The notes: generated by a model from the letters alone, not told the origin. A DNA stretch of 50,655 nucleotides from an uncultured Bacteroidales bacterium (GCA_937900465.1 CALCEJ010000011.1:1-50655); one strand, 5' to 3'. Shown: positions 16,918 to 23,734, counted from the first letter of the stretch. Made by a program: numbers and translations.

Positions 16918-18573
16918 ATGAAAAGATTAGCAGCAGTATGCATTTTCGCCCTTGCCGTGGCTTTTTCAGCACAGGCAGGAAGCGGCGGACACCTGAAAGG
17001 AAAGGTCCTCAAACTGGACAAAAACTGTAGTATTTCGGAGGTTGGCGGATCGTCGATGTCGCTGAGTCTCAGCGGCCTGAATTCCTCGAAGTCTCTCTCG
17101 CTCCTGGATGTTGAGAGAGCGCTTGTAAAGGCGGCGGATGACAGCGGGATTGCGATGGTCTATATCAATTTCGACCATTTCTCCGCTTCGGTCTACGCCC
17201 TCGAGGAAATCCGTCCGCTTCTGCGCCGTATCAGCGAAGCGGGAAAACCCGTCGTCGCCTATGGCGCATCGCTCAGTAACGGGTCCTACTATCTTGCATC
17301 GGCCGCAGACAGGATTTTCCTTCACCCTCAGGGCGGCGGCGCGCTGACCGGGCTTGCTTCGACACAGTATTTCCTGAAGGACCTTCTGGACACTCTTGGT
17401 GTCGAGGTCCAGCTGATCCGTCACGGCAAGTTCAAATCCGCCGGCGAAATGTACATACGCAATGACATCTCTCCCGAGAACAGGGCCCAGTACGAGGCCC
17501 TGATGGGCTCTCTTTGGAGGACGATTTCGGAAGAAGTCGCGAATGCGCGGGGTCTCGCCGCTTCGGAGATTGATGAGATAACTGACGGTCTTCTGACCGG
17601 TACGGCACAGATGTGGATGGAGAGGGGGCTTGTGGATGGGCTGAAATACCGCGACGAGATGGAAAAATACATCTGCCATCTGTTCGGGGTCCAGGATCCC
17701 GACGAGGTTGAGACCGTCTCTCTCCCCAAATATGTGGAAAAACTCAAGAAAGGTCCCTCTTCGAGAAAGATTGCGGTGGTTTACGCTGACGGCGAGATTG
17801 TCCGCAGCGGAAGCGGAATCGTGGGCGAGAAACTCGCCGCTGAGATCGCAAAGGTCCGCGCAGATTCCACGGTGAAGGCTGTCGTGTTCCGTGTCAACTC
17901 CCCCGGAGGCGAGGTCGTTGCTGCTGATATGATCCGCCGCGAGATCGAACTTCTCCGCGCTGACAAACCTGTCGTCGCGAGCTACGGCGCCTATGCCGCA
18001 TCCGGCGGATACCTTATCTCCGCCGCCTGCGACAGGATATTCGTGGACAACACAACCCTTACCGGGTCAATCGGCGTGTTCGGGATGATTCCGAGCCTCG
18101 GCAGCGCAATCAAGAAGAACCTGAAGGTCAACGTCGTGTCCATCGGCACCAACGCCCACAGCGCTATGGGCTCCGGTATGAATCCGCTTTCGGCGGAGGA
18201 GCAGGCCTGGTACCAGGATGAGATCGAAGGAATCTATGATGACTTCCTTACAGTCGTCGCGGAGGGCCGCGATATGGAGAAAGAAGCTGTCGACGAGATT
18301 GCCCAGGGACGCGTATGGGCCGGACGTGACGCCCTCCAGATCGGGCTTGCGGACGAAAAGGGATCGTTGCTTGACGCTATCGACTACGCGGCTTCGCTCG
18401 TCGGGCTCCGCAGCTACAGGATTACCGCCGTTCCTGAGAAGAAGAACTTCCTTAAGTCTCTTCGGGAGAAAGAGGACCGCGATGAACCCCTTGTGAGCTT
18501 TGACATCCCTTCCTTCCTTTCGGAACCGGGGTTCCACGCCGTCGCGCGTATGCCTTACCTTGTAATTGAATGA
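16918..18573 (+). CDS. sppA: Signal peptide peptidase SppA (long form), 551 aa
   Basis: A serine-lysine protease of family S49 with two tandem domains, the long (E. coli 67K-like) type. It cleaves leftover signal peptides at the inner-membrane periplasmic face. The general-base Lys173 lies in HGKFKSAGEMYIRND within the N-terminal repeat (about 45-270) and the nucleophile Ser362 in YAASGGYLISAACDRI within the second repeat (about 285-500), matching the Lys and Ser of E. coli SppA. The N-terminus (MKRLAAVCIFALAVAFSAQAG) looks cleavable, unlike the uncleaved membrane anchor of many SppA proteins, so the protein could be periplasmic. ATG 16918 was chosen over an in-frame TTG inside the -7 box. 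Confidence 0.92.
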   Translation: MKRLAAVCIFALAVAFSAQAGSGGHLKGKVLKLDKNCSISEVGGSSMSLSLSGLNSSKSLSLLDVERALVKAADDSGIAMVYINFDHFSASVYALEEIRPLLRRISEAGKPVVAYGASLSNGSYYLASAADRIFLHPQGGGALTGLASTQYFLKDLLDTLGVEVQLIRHGKFKSAGEMYIRNDISPENRAQYEALMGSLWRTISEEVANARGLAASEIDEITDGLLTGTAQMWMERGLVDGLKYRDEMEKYICHLFGVQDPDEVETVSLPKYVEKLKKGPSSRKIAVVYADGEIVRSGSGIVGEKLAAEIAKVRADSTVKAVVFRVNSPGGEVVAADMIRREIELLRADKPVVASYGAYAASGGYLISAACDRIFVDNTTLTGSIGVFGMIPSLGSAIKKNLKVNVVSIGTNAHSAMGSGMNPLSAEEQAWYQDEIEGIYDDFLTVVAEGRDMEKEAVDEIAQGRVWAGRDALQIGLADEKGSLLDAIDYAASLVGLRSYRITAVPEKKNFLKSLREKEDRDEPLVSFDIPSFLSEPGFHAVARMPYLVIE

Positions 18574-18580
18574 AAAAGAT

Positions 18581-19309
18581 ATGAAAAAGATTGCTTTGAT
18601 AGTAGCTGCGCTTCTCAGCGCCACAGTAGTATTTGCCCAGACAACCGGCCGCGAAAGGCTCGACGAACTCGAGCAGATGGCGGAGTCCGCAAAAAAGGTC
18701 AAGTCAACGGAAAATAAGCTCTTCAAGATGAGCGCCCTGAATCACTTCGCGTTCGGACGCCACTGGGTCCCTGAGAATGAGCTTTTTGCTGACGCATTCG
18801 GCCCTTCGAAGGAGATATTCTTCAATATCGTGAAGGGAAGCATCAACCCCGCTTCCTGGCTGTCATTCGACCTCGGGTTCGACCTCAAGTGGGACATCTT
18901 CAAGGCTCTTCCGGAGAACCAGTTCGTCCTTACCGACGGTAATATCGACGCTATCCCCAACGCCACGTTCGATGATATGGAATCCACCTTCCACACGTTC
19001 GGGCTTACATTCCCTCTTACCCTGAGCCTGCATTCGAAATGGATTGGGCTGAAGCTTGGCGCAGAAGCTGTCATAAACCTCAACAAGCACACCTACGTCG
19101 AGTCCAACTATGTGGACGGCGCCACTTCCTTTATGGCCACGACTCGTGGCGGTGTAGTACGTCGTTTCTCTTACGATTATATGGCTGTCCTTACCGCCTT
19201 TGACGGTATCGGAATCTATTTCAAGTACTATCCCCTCGAACTCGTCGAAGGCGGAAAGGTCTCCGCTTCGCAATACTTCACGCTTGGCTGCTTCCTGAAT
19301 TTCGAGTAA
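18581..19309 (+). CDS. Putative envelope (outer-membrane-like) protein of unknown family, 242 aa
   Basis: Signal peptide MKKIALIVAALLSATVVFAQ, then a short charged helix (about 22-50) and a beta-rich remainder with alternating aromatic residues and a final Phe-Glu (TLGCFLNFE). That pattern would suit a small outer-membrane barrel, but no family is recognised. The start is 7 bases after the sppA stop, so the two are co-transcribed. This suggests, without proving, a link to envelope protein quality control. Confidence 0.65.
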   Translation: MKKIALIVAALLSATVVFAQTTGRERLDELEQMAESAKKVKSTENKLFKMSALNHFAFGRHWVPENELFADAFGPSKEIFFNIVKGSINPASWLSFDLGFDLKWDIFKALPENQFVLTDGNIDAIPNATFDDMESTFHTFGLTFPLTLSLHSKWIGLKLGAEAVINLNKHTYVESNYVDGATSFMATTRGGVVRRFSYDYMAVLTAFDGIGIYFKYYPLELVEGGKVSASQYFTLGCFLNFE

Positions 19310-19319
19310 GGTCTCCGCG

Positions 19320-20186
19320 CTAGAGTTCCCGGTCGCTTAAACTGAAGGTGTTTCCCTGCCGGATGTCTCCGGTGGAGAGGCCCTTTTTCAGCCAGCGCAT
19401 ACGCTGGGCGGCTGTGCCGTGCGTGAAGGATTCCTCCACGGCATAGCCCTGGGCCTTCTTCTGGAGATAGTCGTCGCCGATGACGGAGGCGCAGCGGATG
19501 GCCTCTTCCAGGTCGCCGTCTTCCAGCGAGCCGAAGTTCCTGCCTTCGTAATGGCCCCATACTCCGGCGAAGCAGTCTGCCTGAAGTTCGATACGGACAC
19601 TGACGCGGTTTGCCTGAGCCTTGCTCATCCGGGACATTTCGCTATGGGCCTTGTCCAGCGTGCCCAGCAGGTGCTGGACGTGATGGCCCACCTCGTGGGC
19701 GATGACGTACGCATAGGCGAAGTCACCATCGGCCCCGAGCTGCCGCTTCATACTGGAGAAGAAGGACAAGTCGATGTAGAGTTTCTCGTCAGCGCTGCAG
19801 TAGAACGGGCCCATTGCGGCCTGTCCCTGGCCGCAGGCGGTGCTGGTCGATCCGGTGTAGAGCACAAGGGTAGGGGCACGGTAGGCGCCGAGTCCGTTCT
19901 GGGAGAAATACTGGCTCCATACGTCTTCCGTGGAGGCGAGGATCTGCCTGGAGAATTTCGCAAGGGCTTCGTTTTCCGGAGTAGGGTCGTACGAGGACTC
20001 TGTGACGCTTTGCAGCCCTCCGGACTGTACGACATTTTGGAACACGTCGCCAAGGTTCCCTCCCATAAGGAGCGTCAGAATCGCAATAACCGCAACTCCG
20101 CCTATCCCCAGGCCTGCTTTTCCGCCGCCGCTCAGTCCGCGCCGGTCTTCAACATTGGTACTTTCCCGTCTTCCGTCCAGTTTCAT
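19320..20186 (-). CDS. YpfJ-like neutral zinc metallopeptidase, 288 aa
   Basis: Residues 1-40 hold a polar, Gly-rich segment and one membrane helix (about 24-41), so the protein is probably inner-membrane anchored with the enzyme domain in the periplasm. The zinc motif HEVGHHVQH contains His164, Glu165 and His168, and a downstream ELQADCFAGVWGHY gives the third ligand, as in the YpfJ/neutral zinc metallopeptidase family. Another family mark is the STACGQGQAAMGPFYCSAD block near residue 115. Substrates are unknown. ATG 20186 follows a good promoter. The longer frame starting upstream would run into that promoter. Confidence 0.9.
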   Translation of the reverse strand: MKLDGRRESTNVEDRRGLSGGGKAGLGIGGVAVIAILTLLMGGNLGDVFQNVVQSGGLQSVTESSYDPTPENEALAKFSRQILASTEDVWSQYFSQNGLGAYRAPTLVLYTGSTSTACGQGQAAMGPFYCSADEKLYIDLSFFSSMKRQLGADGDFAYAYVIAHEVGHHVQHLLGTLDKAHSEMSRMSKAQANRVSVRIELQADCFAGVWGHYEGRNFGSLEDGDLEEAIRCASVIGDDYLQKKAQGYAVEESFTHGTAAQRMRWLKKGLSTGDIRQGNTFSLSDREL

Positions 20187-20257
20187 AGCTGTAATCTGAT
20201 TGATGTTTATTCTTCCCCGATTGGTTTTTATATTCTTCCCCGCCTCCTCACGCAGGG

Positions 20258-20288
20258 CAAATGTACTCAATCAATTTGAGATTAGCAA
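20258..20288 (-). promoter_or_regulatory. Promoter of the YpfJ-like peptidase
   Basis: Minus-strand -7 box TACATTTG (20258-20265) with a -33 TTG (20286-20288) exactly 20 bases away. The leader to ATG 20186 is about 65 bases. Confidence 0.55.
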
Positions 20289-20562
20289 TTGTTCCTGTAT
20301 CGACGGCCAGGGTTGCGGGGACCTTCCACGGGCCCCAGGGCGCACGGTTCCTGTGGGTTGCGGGGACCTTCCACGGGGCGTCCTATAAGTGATTGATTAT
20401 TAAAGCATTAGGGGGCCTCTTGTGGGAGGTGCCTTTCTTTTTGACGGCACCTTCACACACGTCGTTTCATAAGACCCTGATAATCAGCACTTTATGAAAA
20501 GGGGTGTGGAACTTGTTTTCTGTTTGACCTCTTGATTACCGAACAATCCCTTCCACCAAAAT
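20289..20562. other. Non-coding stretch between the peptidase promoter and the tRNA-Met island
   Basis: No supported gene. It holds a 22-bp direct repeat (listed separately), an 8-bp inverted repeat TTTCATAA/TTATGAAA at 20465-20472 and 20492-20499, and otherwise nothing that could be assigned. Confidence 0.5.
20311..20377. repeat. Two direct copies of a 22-bp GC-rich sequence
   Basis: GGTTGCGGGGACCTTCCACG (plus two following G) occurs at 20311-20332 and again at 20356-20377, 45 bases apart start to start. The copies are identical over the 22 bases. It does not form a clear hairpin with a T-run and encodes nothing obvious. Confidence 0.8.
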
Positions 20563-20594
20563 AAAAAAAAGACCATCACAGAGTATTGTGACGG
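20563..20594 (-). terminator. Intrinsic terminator, outer copy of the tRNA-Met downstream region
   Basis: Read on the minus strand: a stem CCGTCACA/TGTGATGG with a 6-base loop followed by TC and eight T. It resembles the terminator at 23600-23630 and was probably the original terminator of the tRNA-Met transcript before the island separated them. Confidence 0.65.
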
Positions 20595-20595
20595 A

Positions 20596-20614
20596 TATAT
20601 AGAGAGTTTAGTCT
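20596..20614. repeat. Conserved 19-bp core of the duplicated tRNA-downstream region (outer copy)
   Basis: The sequence TATATAGAGAGTTTAGTCT is identical to 23631-23649. Each copy lies between the same terminator-like hairpin and the same tRNA 3' end, inside a more diverged block of about 130 bases. Confidence 0.8.
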
Positions 20615-20676
20615 GTGAGGCGGGGCGTAGCCGGCCAAGACCTATGTTAGATTCTTCTCTTCGCTCAGAATGACAT

Positions 20677-20697
20677 TTTGTAGCGGGAGTGGGTCAC
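20677..20697. repeat. Distal attachment-site copy (att) of the tRNA-Met island
   Basis: TTTGTAGCGGGAGTGGGTCAC plus, read on the minus strand, gives the 3' 17 bases of the tRNA (T-stem 3' strand and acceptor stem). The rest of the tRNA is absent here, so this is not a second tRNA gene. Confidence 0.8.
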
Positions 20698-20782
20698 CTG
20701 CCCGCAAACACCACCATCTCTATTTACCCTATCAAATACCCTTTCCAGCAGCTTGTAGAGCGATCTCATCACTTTCCAAATC

Positions 20783-20817
20783 TGCGACCTATGTGTCCAG
20801 TATGTCAATTGGTCGCG
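20783..20817. repeat. Inverted GCGACC/GGTCGC pair near the left end of the island
   Basis: TGCGACC (20783-20789) and TGGTCGCG (20810-20817) form an inverted pair resembling the TGGTCRCA octamers near the integrase stub at the other end. They could be integrase arm-binding sites, but this is inference from similarity only. Confidence 0.35.
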
Positions 20818-20938
20818 TATAAGTGCAACCAGAAGCGAAGATAGCCGTTTCCGATTTCACGGTCAAGGGTATCCCTCGGCCTGCTCCCTTTCGGGGGTCG
20901 GTTTTGTGATAGAGGTGGGTGGGAAGGGTGCCGACGGT

Positions 20939-21043
20939 CTACGAGAGAAGCACCTGGTTCACCGCGTGCTCGAATTCGCTTGAACTGATACGCTTCTCTC
21001 CTTTGCGGAAGATAGAAATTATGGCATTACTTAACTTTGACAC
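20939..21043 (-). CDS. Possible 34-residue small protein or gene remnant
   Basis: A minus-strand frame from GTG at 21043 to TAG encodes a short basic-acidic peptide with ISIFRKGEKRISSSEFEHAV in the middle. It follows a minus-strand -7 box (21077-21084). The length, GTG start and absence of a recognisable family leave open that this is a fragment of a lost gene or chance. The stretch to its left (20700-20938) shows no other gene. Confidence 0.25.
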   Translation of the reverse strand: MSKLSNAIISIFRKGEKRISSSEFEHAVNQVLLS

Positions 21044-21076
21044 CGCAGCTTAACACTAAACTAATAACCAACGGTG

Positions 21077-21105
21077 CAAAGCTACCTTCATCAAGGCGCT
21101 TTCAA
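21077..21105 (-). promoter_or_regulatory. Minus-strand promoter inside the island
   Basis: -7 box TAGCTTTG (21077-21084) with TTG on the minus strand at 21103-21105, 18 bases away. It points left towards the possible small protein. Confidence 0.35.
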
Positions 21106-21113
21106 GTGAAACA

Positions 21114-21144
21114 TTGTTACAGTCTTAGTTTTTTGCTAAATTTG
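21114..21144 (+). promoter_or_regulatory. Promoter of the island lipoprotein gene
   Basis: TTG (21114-21116), 20 bases, then TAAATTTG (21137-21144), 35 bases before the ATG at 21180. It fits the Bacteroidota consensus well. Confidence 0.6.
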
Positions 21145-21179
21145 TAAACACAAACAAGAAAACAAACACCTTTGAGATT

Positions 21180-21971
21180 ATGAATAAACGCCATATCGTT
21201 GTATTGCTATTGGGAGCTTTGGCATCTCTGATTTCCGCCTGCCAAGATAAGGTTCTTGAAGTTAAAGAAATTAAGAGCCCTTCCATTCCGGGTTTTATTA
21301 AGGAGATGAGAATCACCAGACCGGGGGATCCAGAAACGGAGATTATTAAGGTTACTTATGACGAATCTAATCGAGTAAACAGTCTTTTCTATTCTTATTA
21401 TGGCGAAGATAGTTACACGATATCATATGGCACAAATAAGGTAGTTTTGAAGCGTGAGAATGGTGTTAGTTCCGAACTTAGTGCCAATAGCGATGGATTC
21501 GTTACCAAAATGGAGAACTCTACCTATAGCTATTCTGGCCGTAATATTATCTCAATAACTCAGCCCTCAATGATTCTTGAAAGTGTCACCGATGGGGACG
21601 GAGAAGAGGTGACCACATTGGGCTCGACTGAGACTACATACAGCTGGGAAAACGGCAACCTGACAAAACGCGTGTGGAAACTCAGCAGCGAGAATGAAGA
21701 ACGGATTCCAAGCGAGACAAGAATTACCACCTATTCTTATCTTCAAGAGGGCCAAAGTCCTTTCTACCAGAAAGGGATTGATCCTTTTATGATCTTATCT
21801 GGAGATCACAACTTTGTGTTTGGTTTTTTTGGTGATTCAAGTAAGAGTTTAATGACGGGATATAACGATAATACCTTTGAGATATCTAATACAGATGGAA
21901 AGCGAGAAATTACTCATATCCGAGTTCTTTCCAAAGATGGTACTGTCGCTGACTGCAGTCTCTCCTATTGA
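21180..21971 (+). CDS. AT-rich lipoprotein, DUF4595-like, 263 aa
   Basis: Lipoprotein signal MNKRHIVVLLLGALASLISAC (Cys21). The body repeats short beta-hairpin units such as VTYDESNRVNSLFYSYY, SYTISYGTNKVVL, STYSYSGRNIISI and TTYSWENGNLTKRV, resembling YD-repeat or DUF4595-type lipoproteins of Bacteroidales. No enzyme motif is visible and the role is unknown. Its base composition is clearly more AT-rich than the neighbouring chromosomal genes, fitting foreign origin within the tRNA-Met island. It is complete and has its own promoter, so it may still be expressed. Confidence 0.75.
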   Translation: MNKRHIVVLLLGALASLISACQDKVLEVKEIKSPSIPGFIKEMRITRPGDPETEIIKVTYDESNRVNSLFYSYYGEDSYTISYGTNKVVLKRENGVSSELSANSDGFVTKMENSTYSYSGRNIISITQPSMILESVTDGDGEEVTTLGSTETTYSWENGNLTKRVWKLSSENEERIPSETRITTYSYLQEGQSPFYQKGIDPFMILSGDHNFVFGFFGDSSKSLMTGYNDNTFEISNTDGKREITHIRVLSKDGTVADCSLSY

Positions 21972-21979
21972 GACATCGC

Positions 21980-22267
21980 TCACTCCGGTGAGCGTTTTTT
22001 CGTTTTCCACCGCAGGAATCCTCTCCGGAACGAGTGGTATTCGGAGTACATTCTGTCCCCGGTGATGCGCTCGTGCTGCTCCTCCAGCATCTCGTAGGCA
22101 TCCTCGTAGGTCGGATACAGCATCCGGACTTCGAGGAACAGATCCAGAAAGCCCTCCTGCGACAGAAGCTTCCGGGCCTCGGCCGAGAGTGGCGGAATGG
22201 CCGACAACTCTTCCTCGTACCGCTGCCGGGCACGGATCTGCATCTCTGTGACTTTGCGTTTTGCCAT
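21980..22267 (-). CDS. Small phage-associated hypothetical protein, 95 aa
   Basis: A soluble, highly charged protein (MAKRKVTEMQIRARQRY..., later YPTYEDAYEMLEEQHERI) with predicted helices. No family is recognised. The start lies 4 bases after the terminase fragment's stop, so it most likely is the gene that followed the terminase in the original prophage. It converges with the lipoprotein gene. Confidence 0.55.
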   Translation of the reverse strand: MAKRKVTEMQIRARQRYEEELSAIPPLSAEARKLLSQEGFLDLFLEVRMLYPTYEDAYEMLEEQHERITGDRMYSEYHSFRRGFLRWKTKKRSPE

Positions 22268-22271
22268 ACCC

Positions 22272-22535
22272 TTATCCCCTCAGCGACAGCATTCCTCGAT
22301 TGTTGTATGGATTGGCATCCTCGTCTCCTTGGGCTGTCATCCATTCTCCCAGCGCCATGATCCCGGCCACGATGCCGTCAATCTTCTGGACGGATTTCTC
22401 CTTGTCCGGTTTGATGTTCCCGGCAGGATCCGTCTTGACCACAGTCGAGGCCAGCATCCAACGCAGTACCGGATTCCCGAAGTGTTCATTTTTCTCGGTG
22501 AACACCAGCTTCTCAAACTCCTTTGTGGACGATTT
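22272..22535 (-). pseudogene. C-terminal fragment of a phage terminase large subunit
   Basis: The frame reads KEFEKLVFTEKNEHFGNPVLRWM and then VVKTDPAGNIKPDKEKS, QKIDGIVAGIMALG and NPYNNRG (each a recognised tail motif of HK97-type TerL nuclease domains). Only about 88 residues of the usual 450-600 remain. Upstream, sequence similarity ends near 22535 in an A/T tract and the frame is closed by a stop at 22551-22553. The ATPase and most of the nuclease domain are missing, so the protein is not functional. It is direct evidence that the island once carried tailed-phage packaging genes. Confidence 0.75.
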
Positions 22536-22579
22536 AAAAAAATTGTATAACTATTCTTATGGAAGCCGTTGCAAATCTT

Positions 22580-22987
22580 TTAGAAATTAGCGGCCATCAA
22601 TTCTTGCCCCAGGCTGTGAATGTGTGCGAGGATGGCCTTCTCTCTTTCCGCGGAAGGCTTTTTGAAACCGTTGATGTAGTTCCGTAGCAAAGTAGCGTTC
22701 ATTCCGATAGAACGGGCAAATTCCGCCACATTGATTTCCTTATGGGTGAGGAAGAACCGCTGCATTGCTGAAGGCTGTGCATCTTCATACTCAAAACTCT
22801 CGAAGCTGATGTCCTCATCGAGAGTACGCCAATGGATTCCATCAAAACCAAAGGAGTACTTCTCGCGCTCCTCTGGTGAGGCCTCTTTGAGCCTGGGATA
22901 CCAGAGCAGAGACTGGCTGTAAACATGTCCATTCTCATCACGGCCAAATATCTGGTCGCCGCTGAACCATATTTCTGTAATCTTCAT
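22580..22987 (-). CDS. DUF2442 protein with C-terminal helix-turn-helix, 135 aa (antitoxin-like)
   Basis: Residues 1-65 match DUF2442 (ITEIWFSGDQIFGRDENG, LLWYPRL, REKYSFGFDGIHWRTLDEDI). Residues about 80-130 form a helix-turn-helix (INVAEFARSIGMNATLLRNY with FKKPS). DUF2442 genes commonly pair with DUF4160 genes and such pairs have been predicted to be toxin-antitoxin modules, with the DNA-binding partner as antitoxin and autoregulator. An unusually strong ribosome-binding site, AAGGAGGTGA, sits 5 bases before the ATG. Confidence 0.8.
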   Translation of the reverse strand: MKITEIWFSGDQIFGRDENGHVYSQSLLWYPRLKEASPEEREKYSFGFDGIHWRTLDEDISFESFEYEDAQPSAMQRFFLTHKEINVAEFARSIGMNATLLRNYINGFKKPSAEREKAILAHIHSLGQELMAANF

Positions 22988-22991
22988 GACT

Positions 22992-23001
22992 CACCTCCTT
23001 T
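22992..23001 (-). promoter_or_regulatory. Consensus Shine-Dalgarno site before the DUF2442 gene
   Basis: On the minus strand AAAAGGAGGTGAGTC precedes the ATG at 22987. Bacteroidota genes rarely have such a site, and no other start inspected in this window has one, so it points to a foreign origin or to translation-level control of the second gene of the pair. Confidence 0.7.
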
Positions 23002-23240
23002 TACTGGTTGAAGTGCTTGTTCCATTGGGCGATAATAATATCGGCATTTTCATCAATAACCGCCTTGATCTTCTTGAAGTCACCGGCCTTGATGCCGTGA
23101 CGCTCAACAAGGGCGAATTCCGTCCCATTCCACTCGAACTTGGCCATCCCTCCATTCCCTTCAACATGAACGTGAAGCGGGTCGTGCTCCTTACTGTAGA
23201 AAAAGAACGAGAATCCAAAGAACCTGAATATTTCCGGCAT
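23001..23240 (-). CDS. DUF4160 protein, 79 aa (toxin-like partner)
   Basis: Complete small protein with the DUF4160 pattern: MPEIFRFFGFSFFFYSKEHD, PLHVHVEGNGGMAKFEW and LKK-like tail (KAGDFKKIKAVIDENADIII). It lies 13 bases upstream of the DUF2442 gene on the same strand. The family is predicted to act with DUF2442 as a toxin-antitoxin module, though a molecular target is not established. Confidence 0.8.
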   Translation of the reverse strand: MPEIFRFFGFSFFFYSKEHDPLHVHVEGNGGMAKFEWNGTEFALVERHGIKAGDFKKIKAVIDENADIIIAQWNKHFNQ

Positions 23241-23266
23241 ATAATATCGACTTTAATTGTTCTTTG

Positions 23267-23297
23267 CAAATATAGGAATTATTTTTAATACCCGCAA
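23267..23297 (-). promoter_or_regulatory. Promoter of the DUF4160-DUF2442 pair
   Basis: -7 box TATATTTG on the minus strand (23267-23274) and TTG (23295-23297) 20 bases upstream, giving a leader of about 20 bases. It lies just beyond the stop of the broken integrase. Confidence 0.55.
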
Positions 23298-23309
23298 ATC
23301 CTTTTGCAT

Positions 23310-23468
23310 TTATTCCACCACTTTTCCAAGTGCCACATCTTTCCTTGGCAGTTGGATAAAACACCTCCGTGTATTCAGGATAATGACCATCTCAATGGGG
23401 GCTAACCCATCCTTGTTTTTCTTGCTCTCACGGCAATAGAATGAGACATTTGCTGTGCTTCTACTCAT
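23310..23468 (-). pseudogene. N-terminal stub of a Bacteroidetes-type tyrosine integrase
   Basis: From ATG 23468 the frame encodes about 52 residues: MSRSTANVSFYCRESKKNKD followed by GLAPIEMVIILNTRRCFIQLPRKDV. This matches the start of the arm-DNA-binding domain of Bacteroides phage and conjugative-element integrases (pattern: F-Y-x-R-x-S-K-x-x-K-D-G-x-A-P-I-x-x-x-I). A stop follows at 23310 and the core-binding and catalytic (R-H-R-Y) domains are absent. Location 250 bases from the tRNA-Met 3' end, reading away from it, is where the integrase of such an element is expected. Confidence 0.7.
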
Positions 23469-23524
23469 AATTTGTGACCAGTTTAGTTTGCTGAATACAC
23501 TGGTCGCATATATGGTCACAAATT
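23469..23524. promoter_or_regulatory. Inverted and repeated TGGTCRCA sites at the integrase start
   Basis: A perfect 12-bp inverted repeat AATTTGTGACCA (23469-23480) / TGGTCACAAATT (23513-23524) starts at the base before the integrase ATG. A third octamer, TGGTCGCA, is at 23501-23508. These may be operator sites or integrase arm-binding sites. Confidence 0.55.
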
Positions 23525-23599
23525 TTGCAAGATTTTGGATAGAAGGCTCTTGTCATAGAGGTGGGAGATCGTATTCAATTCTATCACCACCCCATATAT

Positions 23600-23630
23600 A
23601 AAAAAAGCCATCACAAGTACTTGTAATGGG
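23600..23630 (-). terminator. Intrinsic terminator for the tRNA transcripts, inner copy
   Basis: On the minus strand CCATTACAAG/CTTGTGATGG form a stem around the palindrome ACAAGTACTTGT, followed by C and seven T. It ends transcription from the tRNA-Gln/tRNA-Met side. Confidence 0.7.
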
Positions 23631-23649
23631 TATATAGAGAGTTTAGTCT
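23631..23649. repeat. Conserved 19-bp core of the duplicated tRNA-downstream region (inner copy)
   Basis: Identical to 20596-20614. The block from here to the tRNA 3' end (23714) is a diverged copy of 20596-20677. Confidence 0.8.
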
Positions 23650-23713
23650 ATTTGGCTGATCGTAGTCAAACCAAGACTTATGTGTGTTCAGCCTCTTTGA
23701 CCAGGAAGGCTGA

Positions 23714-23734
23714 TTTGTAGCGGGAGTGGGTCAC
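23714..23734. repeat. Proximal attachment-site copy within tRNA-Met
   Basis: The 21-bp sequence shared with 20677-20697. It contains the 3' 17 bases of the tRNA gene and 4 bases beyond it. Confidence 0.8.

Larger units (their letters stand above)
20677..23734. mobile_element. Decayed integrated element (prophage-like) at the tRNA-Met 3' end
   Basis: A 21-bp direct repeat equal to the last 17 bases of tRNA-Met plus 4 flanking bases marks both ends (20677-20697 and 23714-23734). Between them are an integrase N-terminal stub next to the tRNA, a phage terminase C-terminal stub, a DUF4160/DUF2442 pair and an AT-rich lipoprotein gene. This is the standard arrangement of an element inserted by a tyrosine recombinase into a tRNA gene, where the element restores the tRNA 3' end. 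With integrase and terminase both broken, it cannot move or package itself. The inference is strong for integration and weaker for a single prophage origin. Confidence 0.75.

Noticed and set aside
20311..20377. CRISPR array
   Set aside because: Only two repeat units, no further copies and no cas genes in the window.
20465..20499. 8-bp inverted repeat TTTCATAA/TTATGAAA as an operator
   Set aside because: Short, AT-rich, with a 19-base spacer and no adjacent promoter; could be chance.
20677..20697. Second tRNA-Met gene
   Set aside because: Only the 3' 17 bases of the tRNA are present; D and anticodon arms are missing, so it is an att copy.
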